64,000 nucleotides of DNA from Magnolia sinica (GCF_029962835.1 NC_080575.1:44754437-44818436), one strand, 5' to 3'; counted from the stretch's first letter, positions 1-11,910 are shown. Numbers and translations are program-made. Notes: a model not told the origin generated them from the sequence alone.

Positions 1-126
1 ATCTGCTCGGAAGCAAGTGGTGCACCTTTAGGCAACGGTAGGTTATCTGTCTTTTGACATCGTTAGGAGCATATTTATTTGACATTTTTTGAGAGAAATA
101 TGAGCTTGAAGAAGAAGAGAAGAGCA

Positions 127-230
127 CTTAAATAGGAAGATGAGTATTCTAGTAAACGAAGAAGAGGGTTCTAACAAATGAAGGGGAGAGCTCTTCTTCG
201 TTTTCTAAAACACTCCTCTTCCTATTTAAG
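127..230. promoter_or_regulatory. Mirror-image divergent promoter at the foldback core
   Basis: CTTAAATAG at 127-135 and its inverted partner CCTATTTAAG at 221-230 are TATA-like boxes facing outward. Between them lie inverted copies of a segment containing CGAAGAAG, separated by a loop of roughly 28 bases. Each box is followed, going outward, by a CT-rich leader and then an ATG. I infer a divergent promoter; transcription is not shown. Confidence 0.5.
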
Positions 231-284
231 AGCTCATCTTCTTCTTCAAACTCATCTTCCCATTTTATTTTTTTTATTTTTAAA

Positions 285-440
285 ATGTCAGATAAATCTG
301 CTCCTAGTGATGTCAGAAGAATGGACAACCTGCCTCTTCCTGAAGGTGCACCTCTTGCTTCCGAGCGAATGGTGACAAGAGACAGTTCTGTGACTTCTCA
401 ACGTGCATATGCATATGCATGTTTTTTTTTTTTTTTTTAA
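285..440 (+). CDS. Short ORF of the foldback element (51 aa), unknown function
   Basis: The ATG at 285 lies about 55 bases after the TATTTAAG box and follows a CT-rich leader. The product begins MSDKSAPSDVRRMDN and contains LPLPEGAPLASE, then ends in a run of phenylalanine from a T-tract. An inverted copy of the same coding head starts at 85 on the minus strand, though its frame is lost. Copy 2 of the element repeats both heads at 42162-42326 (minus) and 42514 onward (plus). Conserved peptide heads in four places suggest a captured first exon. I do not recognise the family. It has no signal peptide or membrane segment. Confidence 0.35.
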   Translation: MSDKSAPSDVRRMDNLPLPEGAPLASERMVTRDSSVTSQRAYAYACFFFFF

Positions 441-1429
441 AGATTTTTCCACATGACCATCCTTTTTGGGCTATGTAACGAAAGAGAGTGGATTAGGTGT
501 TACCCAGTGTTACCCCCGACGTGTTGTGCATGCAGATGCATGGAAAAGAAGGGTCGAGTACGTACTCGACTTGTGAAATGGGCGTAGATTCCCTGCACAG
601 GAACTTCCTATGATGGGAAGCTAGGTGGGGCCCACCGTGATGTTTGTGGGAAATCCACCCCGTTCATTTGTTTTGCCAGACCATGTTAGGACATACCAAA
701 AAATGATGCAAATCTAAAACTCAGGTGGGTCGTACGACAAGAAAACGCATGTAGGTAAATGCCTACTGTTGAAACCTCCCTGGGGTCCACCGTGATGTCT
801 ATATGCCATCCATACCATTCATAAGGTCATGCCTACCATTGAAACCTCCCTATGAAAGTAGATGAGCCCACTCTGACAGCTTCCACACGTGAATGAAATG
901 TTGCCACGTCGAAGTATCACCTGTTACCCGGGTAACACCCAATCTGCTCCGCTAACAAAAACATGTTGACTTTAACCTAATTTAAAATGAAACAACATTC
1001 AACCCTAATATGTGGGGCTCGCCTGAGAAATCCATCTGATCCATTTGTATTGCCGGCTCATTTTAGGGCATGTGCCAAACAATGAGGCATATCTGTAGGC
1101 CCCACAAAGACCTAAGAGGTGTTGGCATTTAATCCCCAATATTTAATGTCATGTGGCCGACCTATGACTTAGATCGACTTCATGTTTTGGCTTATACCCT
1201 AAAAGGATATGGTAAAATTGATGAACGGGGTGGATTGAGAGAGCATGAGCAGGAGTGTTAGAGCAGGAGTGGTACCTAATTAGAAGGATCTTGCAACTCA
1301 GATTCATAGACATTAGCAGATGAAGAGAGGAATCATTGGAGAAATTCAACTTCTCATCTTAAGAGCTAAAGGAGAGTAAAAACGATCCAAAGCATACTAA
1401 TGCACGAGCATATGGCTTTGAAGGTTCAT

Positions 1430-1990
1430 TTTGGTTCTTCCTCCCTCCATTTCTTCCCTACATGCCACGCTTGAATCAATGGTGAAGAGCATGCTAATAC
1501 ACGAGCTTATGGCTTTGAAGGTGGCAATATCCCAAGCATGCAAAGGAGCACCCCGGAGATCCACCCACATCGTCCTAGTAGAGCAGCCAAAGACTACATT
1601 CCATTGACCTTCCTCAATTATTTGACCCTTGCTCAATATGGGGCTGTAACAGTCGTTAAGTAACAGTAGTGGTGGGACCCACGATACGGGGTTGTAACAG
1701 CCATTCTTAAAATGGCCAAAACAGGGCAACAATGGCCAATGCAGGCCCATAGCAATCTAATACAGGGCCATGATGGTCTAATACAAGCCCGTAACAGTCC
1801 AATACAGGCCTGTAATCCCATAACAATCCGATCCAGGCTCATAATGTTCCGATATGGGGCAACACAATTTCTTCTTCTTTTTTTGAAAAAAAAAAAAAAA
1901 AAAATAGACCATTACGGGCCGCATAAGGCTGGTTGTTGGCCGTTATAGCCAACTTTATTTGTTCAAGACCTTCTCAACCTCCAACAACAC
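1430..1990. repeat. Motif-saturated repeat built from GTAACAGYC / CCCGTAACAG words
   Basis: From about 1640 to 1950 variants of GTAACAGTCC, CAATACAGGCC and ATTACGGGCC recur every 15-25 bases, with a 20-base A-run near 1886. This is the style of small non-coding hAT-like elements whose bodies are filled with one degenerate word. I could not fix its ends or target duplication. The short ORFs here are by-products of the repetition. Confidence 0.4.
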
Positions 1991-2014
1991 AGGTGACATT
2001 AGGCGAACAGACTC

Positions 2015-2545
2015 CTGGTAGTTTTTTTTTTTTTTTTTTTGTAAGGTAATGATTTTATTAAAGGCCGCAAAGAGCAGGAAAAAAAAAATACAAGGAAAAG
2101 AAAAGAAAATTACAATCCCAAAAGGGCAATAAAGACGCAAGCATCCAACTCTCCCATCCTGGAGGCCCACTCAGTGACCATAGACAGAACTCAATGGCAT
2201 ATCATATCTTCCAGTACCGATTTGTTTTCAAAACAGCGCCTATTCCTTTCTCCCCAAATAGCCCATAAGTGAGGCCATCGCCGCAAGCCACCAAATCGCC
2301 TTGCCCTCCTTACCAACACCTCCATCATGCCAAGAAGCAAAGAGGAAGGAAATGGAAATTTGCATGACCCAAGCAGTGTTAAGAGTTGACAAGTTCCACA
2401 CCTTCCTCACAAGTTACAATAGGTGAATAAATGGTCGATTGACTCCTCGTCATTTTTGCACATTAAACAAACAAATAAACATTGGGGGAGACCATTCCTC
2501 CTCTTTATGAAGGTTGTTCGTAGTAAGCACTCTATTCCTTCCTGG
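2015..2545 (-). mobile_element. LINE (plant L1-type) 3' remnant
   Basis: Read on the minus strand, this ends in a run of T on the plus strand (2022-2040), that is, a poly(A) tail. Upstream is a stretch coding GLPQCLFVCLMCKNDEESIDH, the reverse-transcriptase zinc-binding (zf-RVT) type motif found near the end of plant LINE ORF2, with CxxC and HLFxxC-like spacing. Only the last 0.5 kb survives, which fits normal LINE 5' truncation. It is non-functional. Confidence 0.7.
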
Positions 2546-3077
2546 TTGGTCGATTGACTCCCAATAGTTTCTTGACAACGATTGGGAGTATTGTCAACCG
2601 TGATTGTCAAACCACTTGGAAATCTCATCCATGCCAACCAAGCAACTCTATAGCACCTCTTCTTTCAATAGCCATCGAGATATTGCAGTATCCGAATCCA
2701 ACATTGGATAGGGATGTAGATAAGGGTTTTGATATTATTCAAAGAAGTCAGCTATAAGTTGGATATGGATTTTAGTTGGATATTAGTAAAGATAGTCAGG
2801 TAATCAGGCATCCAACTAATATCCTAAGTAAAACTTATCTGATAAATTTAACAAAAATACTTAAAAATAGAAAAATAGTATTTTCACTATAGATAAATAC
2901 CTACTAAACTAGTAAAAAAATAGTAATTACATAAAATAAGTAGCTAATATCAATCCATAAATCCTAGAACATTTAAACAAAATCTTACAGTTAAGATAGA
3001 CAGTCACCATGTCAACCTCATCGTCCATCTCAATGTCCGTTGACATTGACGCCGTAGAGTTTAATGTTATCATATAT
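2546..3077. other. No feature recognised
   Basis: AT-rich unique sequence. I see no coding frame with family similarity, no RNA gene and no clear repeat. Confidence 0.5.
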
Positions 3078-3256
3078 TAGGGCCTGTTTGGTAGATCCCT
3101 AAAAATGATTTCATCTCATTGAATTAACAGTTCTTGTGTATTAGAGATGTTGATCTCTAATAAATAATGAGTCTATGCTAACAGTAATTATGTATTAGAG
3201 ATTAACTGAAAGGAAATGAACTCAATTTTTGGAGTCTGCCAAACAGGTCCTTGGTA
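3078..3256. mobile_element. MITE with TIR GGGCCTGTTTGGTAGA
   Basis: About 3081-3096 reads GGGCCTGTTTGGTAGA, and about 3236-3252 is its inverted partner (TCTGCCAAACAGGTCC), giving a 170-bp element. The inside has internal palindromes around TTAGAGATNNNNNATCTCTAA. The flanks are TTA on the left and TTG on the right, so a PIF/Harbinger-type 3-bp duplication with one change is possible but unproven. Confidence 0.55.
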
Positions 3257-3549
3257 TTTAATATCGTAGTTAAAAACATTATTTATTAGGTGTGTCCCGC
3301 CATAAAAATAGGATGTGTTGAAGATAGGGTGATGATCGATCGGCCGTATTTTGGGACAGCCCATTTTCATGGTGGGACGGCCCACTGGAGGGATTGGATT
3401 CAGTACAATCATCATGGTGGGCCTTAGAAAAGATAAATTTTGGCAGATTTTCTGGGGCTGTCGGCCTGATTGAGAAGTATAGTAATTTGTTGCATATTCT
3501 TTTGCTGATCTGTTAGCGAGATAGGATCATTGCTATATTGATATCCGTA

Positions 3550-4175
3550 CATGTGGCTTTCATGCCAGATCAGGTCCTTTCATCTGTTGGGCCTCTCCAT
3601 GGATGGACTTTCATGCTGGATCAGGTCCTTTCATCTGTTGAGCCTGTCCATGGATGGGCCTTCATGCCAGATCAGGTCCTTTCATCTGTTGGGCCTCTCC
3701 ATGGATGGGCTTTCATGCCAGATCAGGTCCTTTCATCTGTTGGGCCTCTCCGTGGATGGGCTTTCATGCCAGATCAGGTCCTGAGCCTCTCCGTGGATGG
3801 GCTTTCATGCCAGATCAGGTCCTTTCATCTGTTGGGCCTCTCCATAGATGGGCTTTCATGCCAGATCAGGTCCTTACATCTGTTGGGCCTCTCCATAGAT
3901 GGGCTTTCATGCCAGATCAGGTCCTTTCATCTGTTGGGCCTCTCCATGGATGGGCTTTCATGCCAGATCAGGTCCTTTCATCTGTTGAGCCTCTCCATGG
4001 ATGGGCTTTCATGCCAGATCAGGTCCTTTCATCTGTTGGGCCTCTCCATGGGTGAGCTTTCATGCCAGATCAGGTCCTTTCATCTGTTGGGGCTTTCATG
4101 CCAGATCAGGTCCTTTCATCTGTTGGGCCTCTCCATGGATGGGCTTTCATCTGTTGGGCCTCACCATGGCTGGAT
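3550..4175. repeat. 51-bp minisatellite, about 12 units
   Basis: The word GCCAGATCAGGTCC recurs at about 3562, 3614 (variant), 3665, 3716, 3767, 3809, 3860, 3911, 3962, 4013, 4064 and 4099. The spacing is 51 bp except for two shortened units (42 and 35 bp). Units differ by only a few bases. Because 51 is a multiple of three and the unit holds no plus-strand stop, all three forward frames stay open through most of the array. This explains the 270-codon ORF here. I regard it as a tandem repeat, not a gene. Confidence 0.9.
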
Positions 4176-5321
4176 GTACCTCAAAGATCAAATGGATGGA
4201 TTGTATGTGATTGATGAATCCTCCATATTCTCCGGAGGGAGTTTGATTTGCACATGGTCCAAAAATCACTCAATTGGCAACAAAAGTAAATGGTTCACAT
4301 TCATCGAAAAAAAAGGCCCATCTATTAGACGGTTAAGATGGTGTGAGTGAAGTAATTTTAATAATCAGTCAATGGTGGAACTTGCAGGATACCTGGAAAC
4401 AGCCAGCCTGCGACTCCAGTTGAAGTGGATCAGCTCATTATCATGATTGTCATAGCCCCACCTGATGAATGGCCAGAAATCTTGCACATAAATATAGGCG
4501 CAAGTATACGGAATCTTTTGAATTGGTACATCTTGGATATCAAAATAGGCATGCCAGGAACGCCACACACGCACATGTGCCAATGGAACGCGTGCGTAGA
4601 TCTGGACGTTAATCGAGTAGGCCCCAGGGTCTGTGTATCCTGGCGCAAATCAGGCCGTCCGCTCATTGGCTGGGTTGGGCATGCGAATAGAAATGTATGA
4701 TCACCTGTCCGGATTCGATCTACTTTTTTGTCAACTAGGACCGTCCAAATTGTGGGCCCCATTATTTATTGTGGCGTGGCCCACAATTTTAGTTCTCGCT
4801 GTGATGAAACTGACGGTTGATATTCCTGTTGAGTTTTCACCACTGACTCTCTTTCCAACGGTGTCTGACGGTCGACAATGAGACCGCTAGGGAATGTGCC
4901 CAGATGGTCCAGATAGATGTGCATGCAGGTAGCATGCATGGGACTGTATTTCGAAAATAAAAATTAAAAAAATCCATAGATTGGAGGAAATATAGGATGC
5001 CGGATCAGATGATTGACGGTGTATTTCAGTTCTCAGTTTTTACAAATGGGGCCCACTATTCAACGGTCCAGATCAAATTAGGCCACACCGTGAATAATCC
5101 ACGGACCATGAAAATCCCTTCCATCAGATCCAGGCCTGTCCTATGCAAGAAATGTCCAATTACGAGGCACAGATCACGGAACCAGCCCACAATCCTAACG
5201 GTCGAGTTAAAGCAGCCCAATGGCCCAGCCCAACATATCGAGAATCCTAGCCCGTTTAGAGAAACTTTCCTACTCTGGGGGTGGCAGGTTGATACACAGT
5301 CACTGAGAAATTGGTATTATT
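4176..5321. other. Intergenic sequence without a recognisable gene
   Basis: No ORF here resembles a known family. The strand carries several TGGGCC/GGCCCA words (for example near 4757, 5050 and 5221-5235), similar to plant site II promoter elements, but no gene start follows. Overlapping ORFs on both strands at 4365-4762 look like chance. Confidence 0.4.
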
Positions 5322-5879
5322 CATTTGTTGTTGTCATTTTAAAAAAAATGGTATTATTCATTTGTTTCATTTGCATGTAAAAGAAAAATCTTGTATGAGT
5401 TTGTCTATGTTTTTGAGATGGGGAAGTAGACGACCGGAGAAATAACAGCCTCACTTCGCCTTTCCCAACTTCTTTTCAATTGGAGAAAACAGCATCTTTT
5501 TCTCTCTCTTTTTTATTTTTATTTTTATTTTTTTTAAACAATGAGAAAACAGTGTCTTCCACAATTCAAATGTCCAACCTATCGAAACAGATTTCTAAAA
5601 ACTAAAATGCCAATCCAAGAGGACTTTAATCCAAAAACTCTAAAATATTGATGCAAAAGGACTTTAATCCATGAAAAATAACAGAGAGAGATATCTTTCA
5701 AGATATAAGCATTTGAGTCATTCTCATTTTCACTCCAACAAATAGACAGCAAGTGTATAGGAGCAGTGAGTCGACTAGTTGAATATGTAATAAATAACTA
5801 GGAAGCCAGAGCGCAAGTCCGAAGTGTGATAAGTGGAACTAGAAGGTTCGTACACCAAGGTATCATGTAACCATCCATC

Positions 5880-6065
5880 ACATTCATGGTTTTAAGATAA
5901 ATGAGCCTCATGCAACTTGTCCAAGTCGACTGGGACTCAGTAGCACCTGATCCGGTTTGATACCACGAGCCACCCCCAACTCAAGTGAGTTAGGGCGATT
6001 CAGTCGTAACTCAACTCAGGATCAAACGATTCGGTCCGAGTCATTGAGTCTTTTAACTATGATCA
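5880..6065. mobile_element. Small motif-saturated MITE (GACTCGG/GAGTCGA words), left-arm copy
   Basis: The element is bounded by CATGGTTTTAAGAT near 5886 and the inverted-like AAAAGACTC... end near 6045. The body is full of ACTCAACTC, GACTCAG and GAGTCATT words. The mirrored right-arm copy is at about 59640-59845, so it predates the inverted duplication. No coding capacity. It belongs to the same style as the GTATCG and GTAGCG elements described below. Confidence 0.45.
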
Positions 6066-6764
6066 CATTCCTAGTGACACAAATCATTTAAACAGTGCTA
6101 AATAAAAAAGCAAGATTGCTGATTAAAAAACTAAAAAAGATATTCTAATCATCCATTTAAAAATTGAAGTTAAAAAATAAAAAATAAAAATAAAAATCCA
6201 AGAACAAAATCAAATATAGACAAATGGCATCTTGTAAAGAACAAGAAACCCATCTCCATGAAATTCTTGTTGAAGAAAGGTTCTGCAAACAAGGCAAGGG
6301 GAAATCCCCACAAATACCAACAAAAACATACAAATCTGAAAAGAAAAAAAAAAATCAATTGAGATACAAAAAAATTTCTAATATTTCTGGGAAGAAAAGA
6401 AATCAACAACTCCCAAACCAAAAGCCATCTTCATATACCAAGAAAAGTTGAAAGAAGACAAGAGACTACTTGAATTTGCACTCATTGTTCTTGTATTCCC
6501 TTTGCTTTCCTTAAAATTTTCTCGACATCCAAAACCAAAAGTTGTGAAGAGGCTCCGTTGATGCATATGTTAGCTACTTGGCATGCTTTGTCCATGTAAG
6601 AAACAGAGAATATCTAATGAAACAACCACTGTTGAGGTATCTTCCAGCTTCTGCTTCTAATGTTATATGAGAAATTGAAGTTCTTATTGCCCTCGAATGT
6701 GACCTAGACCAACACTTATAAAATTATTATTCCCAAACGCATGTAAAGGTCCAAGATTTATGAA

Positions 6765-7050
6765 TGGTGCTTCATCAAGCAATCCTGAATCATGTATTCT
6801 ATACCTTCACAAGCAGTCTTTTTCTTTTCTTTTCTTTTTCCCTTTTCTTCCTCTTCTTTTTTGAAGGGTAACGGGAAATTTATTAAAGGCCTGCTTGCTA
6901 AAGCAAAAACAGGAAAAAGTACAACGACAAAAAAGCCAAAAAACAGCCCAAAAGGCAACCATATTACAAGCGATTAGAGCATTGATAACCCATTCAGATA
7001 CAGATAATTTGATAGCCTCAACAATCACCTCAAAAGGTTTAGAGGAATTT
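6765..7050 (-). mobile_element. LINE 3' tail, left-arm copy, cut at 7045
   Basis: On the minus strand this reads the end of a plant LINE ORF2 and its 3' end (GCCTTTAATAAATTTCCC, then an A-rich tail). The right-arm copy at 57612-58215 continues about 400 bp further upstream with zf-RVT coding sequence. The left copy stops matching at about 7045, exactly where the left arm jumps to sequence that lies at 28462 in the right arm. It therefore marks a deletion or rearrangement junction rather than a native LINE end. Confidence 0.7.
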
Positions 7051-7079
7051 CATTATCAGTTTCCAATCACCTAACCTCC

Positions 7080-7247
7080 ATGTATAACACCAAGACCATG
7101 TGTTTGACTAAATTGCATGGCTTAGGCCCCATTTAGAAAAGCAAATGGCCATCGGACCTTCTGCATGTATAACACCAAGACCATGTGTTTGACTAAATTG
7201 CATGGCTTAGGCCCCATTTAGAAAAGCAAATGGCCATCGGACCTTCA
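7080..7247. repeat. 84-bp tandem duplication
   Basis: The block starting CATGTATAACACCAAG at about 7080 is repeated, essentially without differences, from about 7164. The right arm has one copy only (28370-28445). This duplication therefore arose after the inverted duplication and is recent. Confidence 0.85.
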
Positions 7248-7254
7248 TCTTTTT

Positions 7255-7345
7255 CTTTCTTTTTCCTTCTTTGGAAACTGATAATGAAATTTCATTAAGG
7301 AGAAAAACCAAGCCAATGGACAAAAAGCCACAAACATCACAACTA
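7255..7345 (-). mobile_element. LINE 3' stub
   Basis: GAAACTGATAATGAAATTTC followed by ACCAAGCCAATGGACAAAAA-type sequence is the extreme 3' end of a plant LINE read on the minus strand. A mirrored copy is at about 28270-28350 in the right arm. Less than 100 bp remains. Confidence 0.45.
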
Positions 7346-8689
7346 ATCCAGATTAAACGAACCGTTTAATTGGGAATGAGCAGGGCAATTATAGCCACCT
7401 ATAATAGATATATGAAGGCTAAACTTTCCAATTATACTGAGAGTTCTTTGACAAATTTTCTTTGCAACTCGAGGAGATGGAGGCCCATTCAATCATCCTG
7501 GCAGATGCAATCAAACAGTCTTGCTACTGAGCACTGCTTATCTGGATATATACACCAATTCCTCTTTTTCATAATTCCCAGCATATAGTTGAGGGAAGGA
7601 CACACCTCGAACCTATTTAAACAACACCCACCTTGAATTAAAAAGTGCTCCCCAATCCTCAATGAGCAGAATACAGAGATTCCACTAAATCGGCTCGAAA
7701 TGGCTATTTAGCCCATTTGAAACACGTACGTAACTACCAAACCACCTTTATGCATCTGTCACACATATATATTTGACCTCGAGACCTAACTTCAAACACC
7801 AGGAATATTATTTGAGTTTTAACTCAAGTAAATTAAAATAAAAGTAACTATGAAATGCAATGCTGCAGATCAATGTCAATGTTATGTTGCCTCGTTGCTG
7901 TTGTGGCAACCATTTAGAAAAGGAGAACTCAAAATAGATGGCAGCAAAATGGATTTGAGAAACCGAAAACATCATTAAGGAACTGCTGGTTTTTCCATTT
8001 GTGCTAATATATTATTTGAGTACTGTCATGCAAGAAGGTCCCAGCATACTCTTTGAATGCAAGATGGGTAAAATAATCATAGCTTTTGAGGTCAGTCGGA
8101 AGCTTAGAAAAGATCCACGTACAAGTTTTATCAAACCCTCTCTCTTCCCTTGTGAAAGATTTTTACAAGAAACACTTTCTTCTTTGGGAACACCAGATTA
8201 AGGCTGCATTTGGATGTACAGATGAATTGAATTGCTGACATTCAGATTAATCAAGCGGAAATGACAACAGAAATTGGTATATCCTAGTATTTGCAATGGA
8301 CAAGTAGCCCTATAGTTGCAATTGCATTCCTTCAGAGTCAATTTAAGGTAACATAATGGCACAGACCCTCATTGTGAATGCTAAAGAAGAAACTACAATG
8401 ACTTCTTCATCCAAACACATCATAAAAGTTTGAACAGAACAAAAACCCAACTAATTACTTATGAAGGTTCAACTTCCAATCATTCCATAAACCAAGACCC
8501 AAAGCAACATTGACCATATTAATTCAACAATGACCCACAAAAAAGGCCTCAACATCCATTAAAATCTGGAGAAATCAGCAAAAAAACCATATGAAAATCA
8601 CGACTTCATACATTAAACCACTTAATGCTCATATTATTCATCTTGTTGTGAACCTAACATCATCAACCTACTGAAAGTTAAGTTTTCAT

Positions 8690-8800
8690 CATCATCACCA
8701 CCACCACCACCACCATCATCTAAGCCTTATCCCAACTAACTGAGGTCGGCTACACAAATCCTTTTCCGCCATTCCACTCGAAAGGAAAGTGAAAAGGGAA
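8690..8800 (-). mobile_element. LINE 3' stub with (GAT)n tail
   Basis: CATCATCACCACCACCACC followed by TAAGCCTTATCCCAACTAAC and GGTCGGCTACACAAATCC is, on the minus strand, the end of the LINE family seen whole at 25105-26292. That family codes ...VADPN and ends in a GATGAT tail. Only about 110 bp remains. Confidence 0.6.
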
Positions 8801-9806
8801 AAGAGAAAAAAGGGACCGTAATACTCTCAAATGGTAACTTTGGCGGGACTATTTCTATGGCTCCCCATGGTGGGAAGCAAGGCCCACCACGAGAAGTTAT
8901 GGGATTAGGTGACCAAAGTTCAACAGCTAGTGAGGGTCATAGTACTCTTAGACTCTCACTTGAGAGTATTTGGGAATATCCCCATTCATCCGTTGAGATC
9001 CGCATCTACAAAACGAAAGCTCCAAGTTCTCAACTCCACAATCAATTTTTAGAATAATCAGGTGTTTAAAACATTCATTTTGAATAATTTGAAACCCTTC
9101 TTATTGGATGATCATGATACTTCCCAAAGATCACTTGATCAATTAAGGAAAAGTATCACAATTTTTGTTCAATAAGACAGCAAAGTCGATGGTAGAATTG
9201 TTCCATGCTAAAAATAATCAAAAATAATCACAGGAATTTCTTTGACGACATTGATTCCTATTTCCCAATGATATCCATGATCGAGAAAATTGGCTGAATT
9301 CCATGAAACCATTTCATAGAAGTTCAGTGATATATTAATTTTATAAAGCCAATCACTTCAATTCTTGAATAAACAAACACCTCTTCTAGTTATGTTGTAA
9401 CAAAAAATTCCTTTTTATGTGGAAACAACTTGTATCAATAATTATGATTGTACACATGACATGGGAAATACCTCAATATCTTGTTCATGCTCAACAAAAT
9501 ATTTTCTTTATCTCCCGGTAAGGACATGCTTTTTGGATAGAGAAACTATTTCAACAATTGGGTGATAGGAATCTAATATATTCATGCCTAAAAATTTTCC
9601 ACAAGGTGGTGATAGAACGTGTAACTATTAAATGACTACCATTTGCGAGGACTACTAAACTGGGTCTTAAAAGAGGGGGAAAAAAAATCTTTTTCTTACT
9701 TATGGAAAACCCTGAACAAACAAAAAGGCCATCCAAACATTTCAAACCTAAGTAGCAAATAAGCAACAAAACCCCAACTGAAAGGCCAAAATTTTCCAGG
9801 AGTTTA

Positions 9807-10145
9807 TTTTTTTTGACAGATAACGAATAATTTTATAGATAGAGAAAAAGATAAAAACAAAAGGGGGGGACTGATCGGCTGAGATAGCCGATCAGAAAAT
9901 CCCAAGAAAAACCAAATTACAGCCCTTTAACTTCTCCACAACAGAAGCCCATTCAACTATAAAGCGAAGAGCCCTATTGATAGTATCCTCTATAGACTTA
10001 GAAGTGTCATTGCAGCACCTCCCATTTCTTTCTTCCCACACAGCCCACCAAACTGCAAAACCTAAAATTAAACTGTAATCTCAATTGTTCTCAATCGTAC
10101 TGTTTAAGCACCAGCCCCCTCATAAAAGGAACTTCAATTTTTTCT
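9807..10145 (-). mobile_element. LINE 3' fragment with copied flanking sequence at its 5' end
   Basis: It is flanked by TTCCAGGAGTTT at about 9795-9806 and 10146-10157. On the minus strand it ends in a T-run at 9807 (poly(A)). It contains LINE ORF2 3' sequence coding around TTCCCACACAGCCCACCAAA. Its last 100 bases (about 10048-10145) are a near-copy of the sequence just downstream of the target (10170-10270), with about four differences. This suggests a template switch during insertion. Confidence 0.6.
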
Positions 10146-10679
10146 TCCAGGAGTTTCAGCCCCCAACAACTGCAAAACCTAGAATTAAACTGTAATCTCG
10201 ATTGTTCTCAATCATACTGTTTAAGCACCAGCCCCCTCATCAAAGGAACTTCAATTTTTTCTTCCAAAAATCTAATGAATCAACAAAAACTGACCAAAGA
10301 AAGCCATATCTAAAAGCATTACTTCTTACCAAAAACAAGGGAAAAATATTTACAAAATCCAACACCACATACAAAACCAATAAGCAAACCAGACCCAAAA
10401 GCCTAGAACTTTCAATCTTTCTAATTACACATTCAAGCATAAAAAATGAAAAAAAAAATCATTGGAAACAATAAATGTGTAAACACCATTTCTCACCAGA
10501 AAAAAACTCCGCAAAAATCAACCCAACCAACAAAATCCAGCAGCAAAACCAAACCACTCCAAACAGAAATGCCACTCAAAATTGGAAGAAGAAAAAAATG
10601 TCTAGACCCTCATTTTGTACTAAGAAGACATCTCAACATGATCCAACATCATACATAATACCTAAAAAACCCAAATGTT

Positions 10680-11910
10680 CAAAGCCCTACTCTTCTCTCT
10701 CCTTCGAACATCAAACCCGAAATCAAGATTTATCTTTTCATAGCAAAGCTAGCACCATTCTCATTATCATCCCCTTCAAAATACAAATCGAGAGACCCAC
10801 ATCCAAATTCATCATTTCTTACCCTAGGATTAAAAAATAACACAAACAAAACATCTTTTTATTTACTCCAAACATCAAAAGTGAAAGAAAAAGCACATCC
10901 ACATTCGTCGCTTCCAACAATGAAAAGAAGCTTTCACATTTCGCATTCTTCTAACATCAAGGCACAAAAAACCCAAATCCAATACATCATTTCTACAAGA
11001 AGAAGATTTAAAATTAAAGATCCACTTCCAAATTCATCATTTCTACAAGAAGAAGATTTTAAAAATAAAATTAAAAAAAAACACTTCTGACTTCTGTCTC
11101 CTTCAAACATCAAGGCACAAAAAACCCAAATCCAATTCAAAGAAAGGAACCTCTTCATTTTCTATATCCTTCATGCATCCAAAAGAAACACTCTATCCAA
11201 AGTCATCATTTCTTAACAAAGTAAGCAAAATTTTCAGTCTTGCAGCCTTCAAACATCAACGTGCATGTGGGTCCACACACGCACACAAAACATCCAAATT
11301 CATCATATTTCTTATCAAAAACTAAAAAGAGTGCATTCTCATTTTACCTTCTGTATGAAAACTCCACATTCAAATTCACCAATGTTTAAGCACCTTTTTC
11401 ATTTTGATCTCCTCCAAACATCAAATCCCACATCCAAATTCTTCATTTTATAGTTAAAAAGGAAAAAAGAAAAAGAGCACCTGCTTCATCTTTATCTCCT
11501 TCAGTCATCAAAATACAAAGACCTGAGACCAAATTCATCATTTCTTACCAAGAAAAAGCACCTTTTTTCACTTGCATTCAAACATCAAAAACCATGTCCC
11601 AAATTCATCATTTCTTACCAAAAAAGCACCTTTTCCAATTAACATCTCAAAGATTGAAAGCCAAAACACTGAAAATCCAAATTCATCATTTCCCACCCAA
11701 AAAAGGCACCTTTTTTCACTTTCATCTCATTCAAATTTTAAAATCCAAAACACCCAAAATCGGAATTGATCATTAAAAAAAAAAAAAAAAACTCCTCCAC
11801 TTTCATCCCATTCAAACATCAAAACCCAAAACACCCACATCCCAAATCCATCATTTCCTACCAACAAAGTTCTCACCCTTTTCACTCTCATCTTATTCAA
11901 ACATCAAAAC
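10680..11910. repeat. Degenerate tandem array, roughly 70-90 bp units
   Basis: The words CCAAATTCATCATTTCT, AAAAAGCACC and TTCAAACATCAAAA recur in that order about every 70-90 bp from about 10680 to 11910, perhaps 14 times with many indels. The strand is strongly C/A-rich. Several small ORFs run through it, but none is conserved between units. It looks like an old minisatellite, possibly the 5' region of the inserted retroposon. Confidence 0.7.

Larger units (their letters stand above)
1..1430. mobile_element. Foldback-like element, copy 1 (core and right arm; left arm lies outside the window)
   Basis: Bases 1 to about 1430 recur in the same orientation at about 42239-43640, with differences scattered every 10-20 bases. 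The first 160 bases are also the inverted image of about 195-370, so the element folds back on itself around base 175. The outer part repeats the local words about a value-neutral GGGCCCACCGTGATG module. No transposase is visible. Only the core and right arm are in this window. The family is unknown to me; a long-TIR Mutator-like or foldback element is possible. Confidence 0.7.

Noticed and set aside
3538-4350. 270-codon ORF of repeated 17-residue units
   Set aside because: All three forward frames are open across the array because the unit is 51 bp; explained by the minisatellite.
6170-6451. Overlapping ORFs around a MASCKEQETHLHEI-type peptide, repeated at 59293-59589
   Set aside because: Present in both arms but in non-coding, low-complexity sequence; repetition comes from the inverted duplication, not from a gene.
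10680-11910. Regular repeats considered as a CRISPR-like array
   Set aside because: Units are contiguous and degenerate with no unique spacers, in plant DNA; it is a minisatellite.
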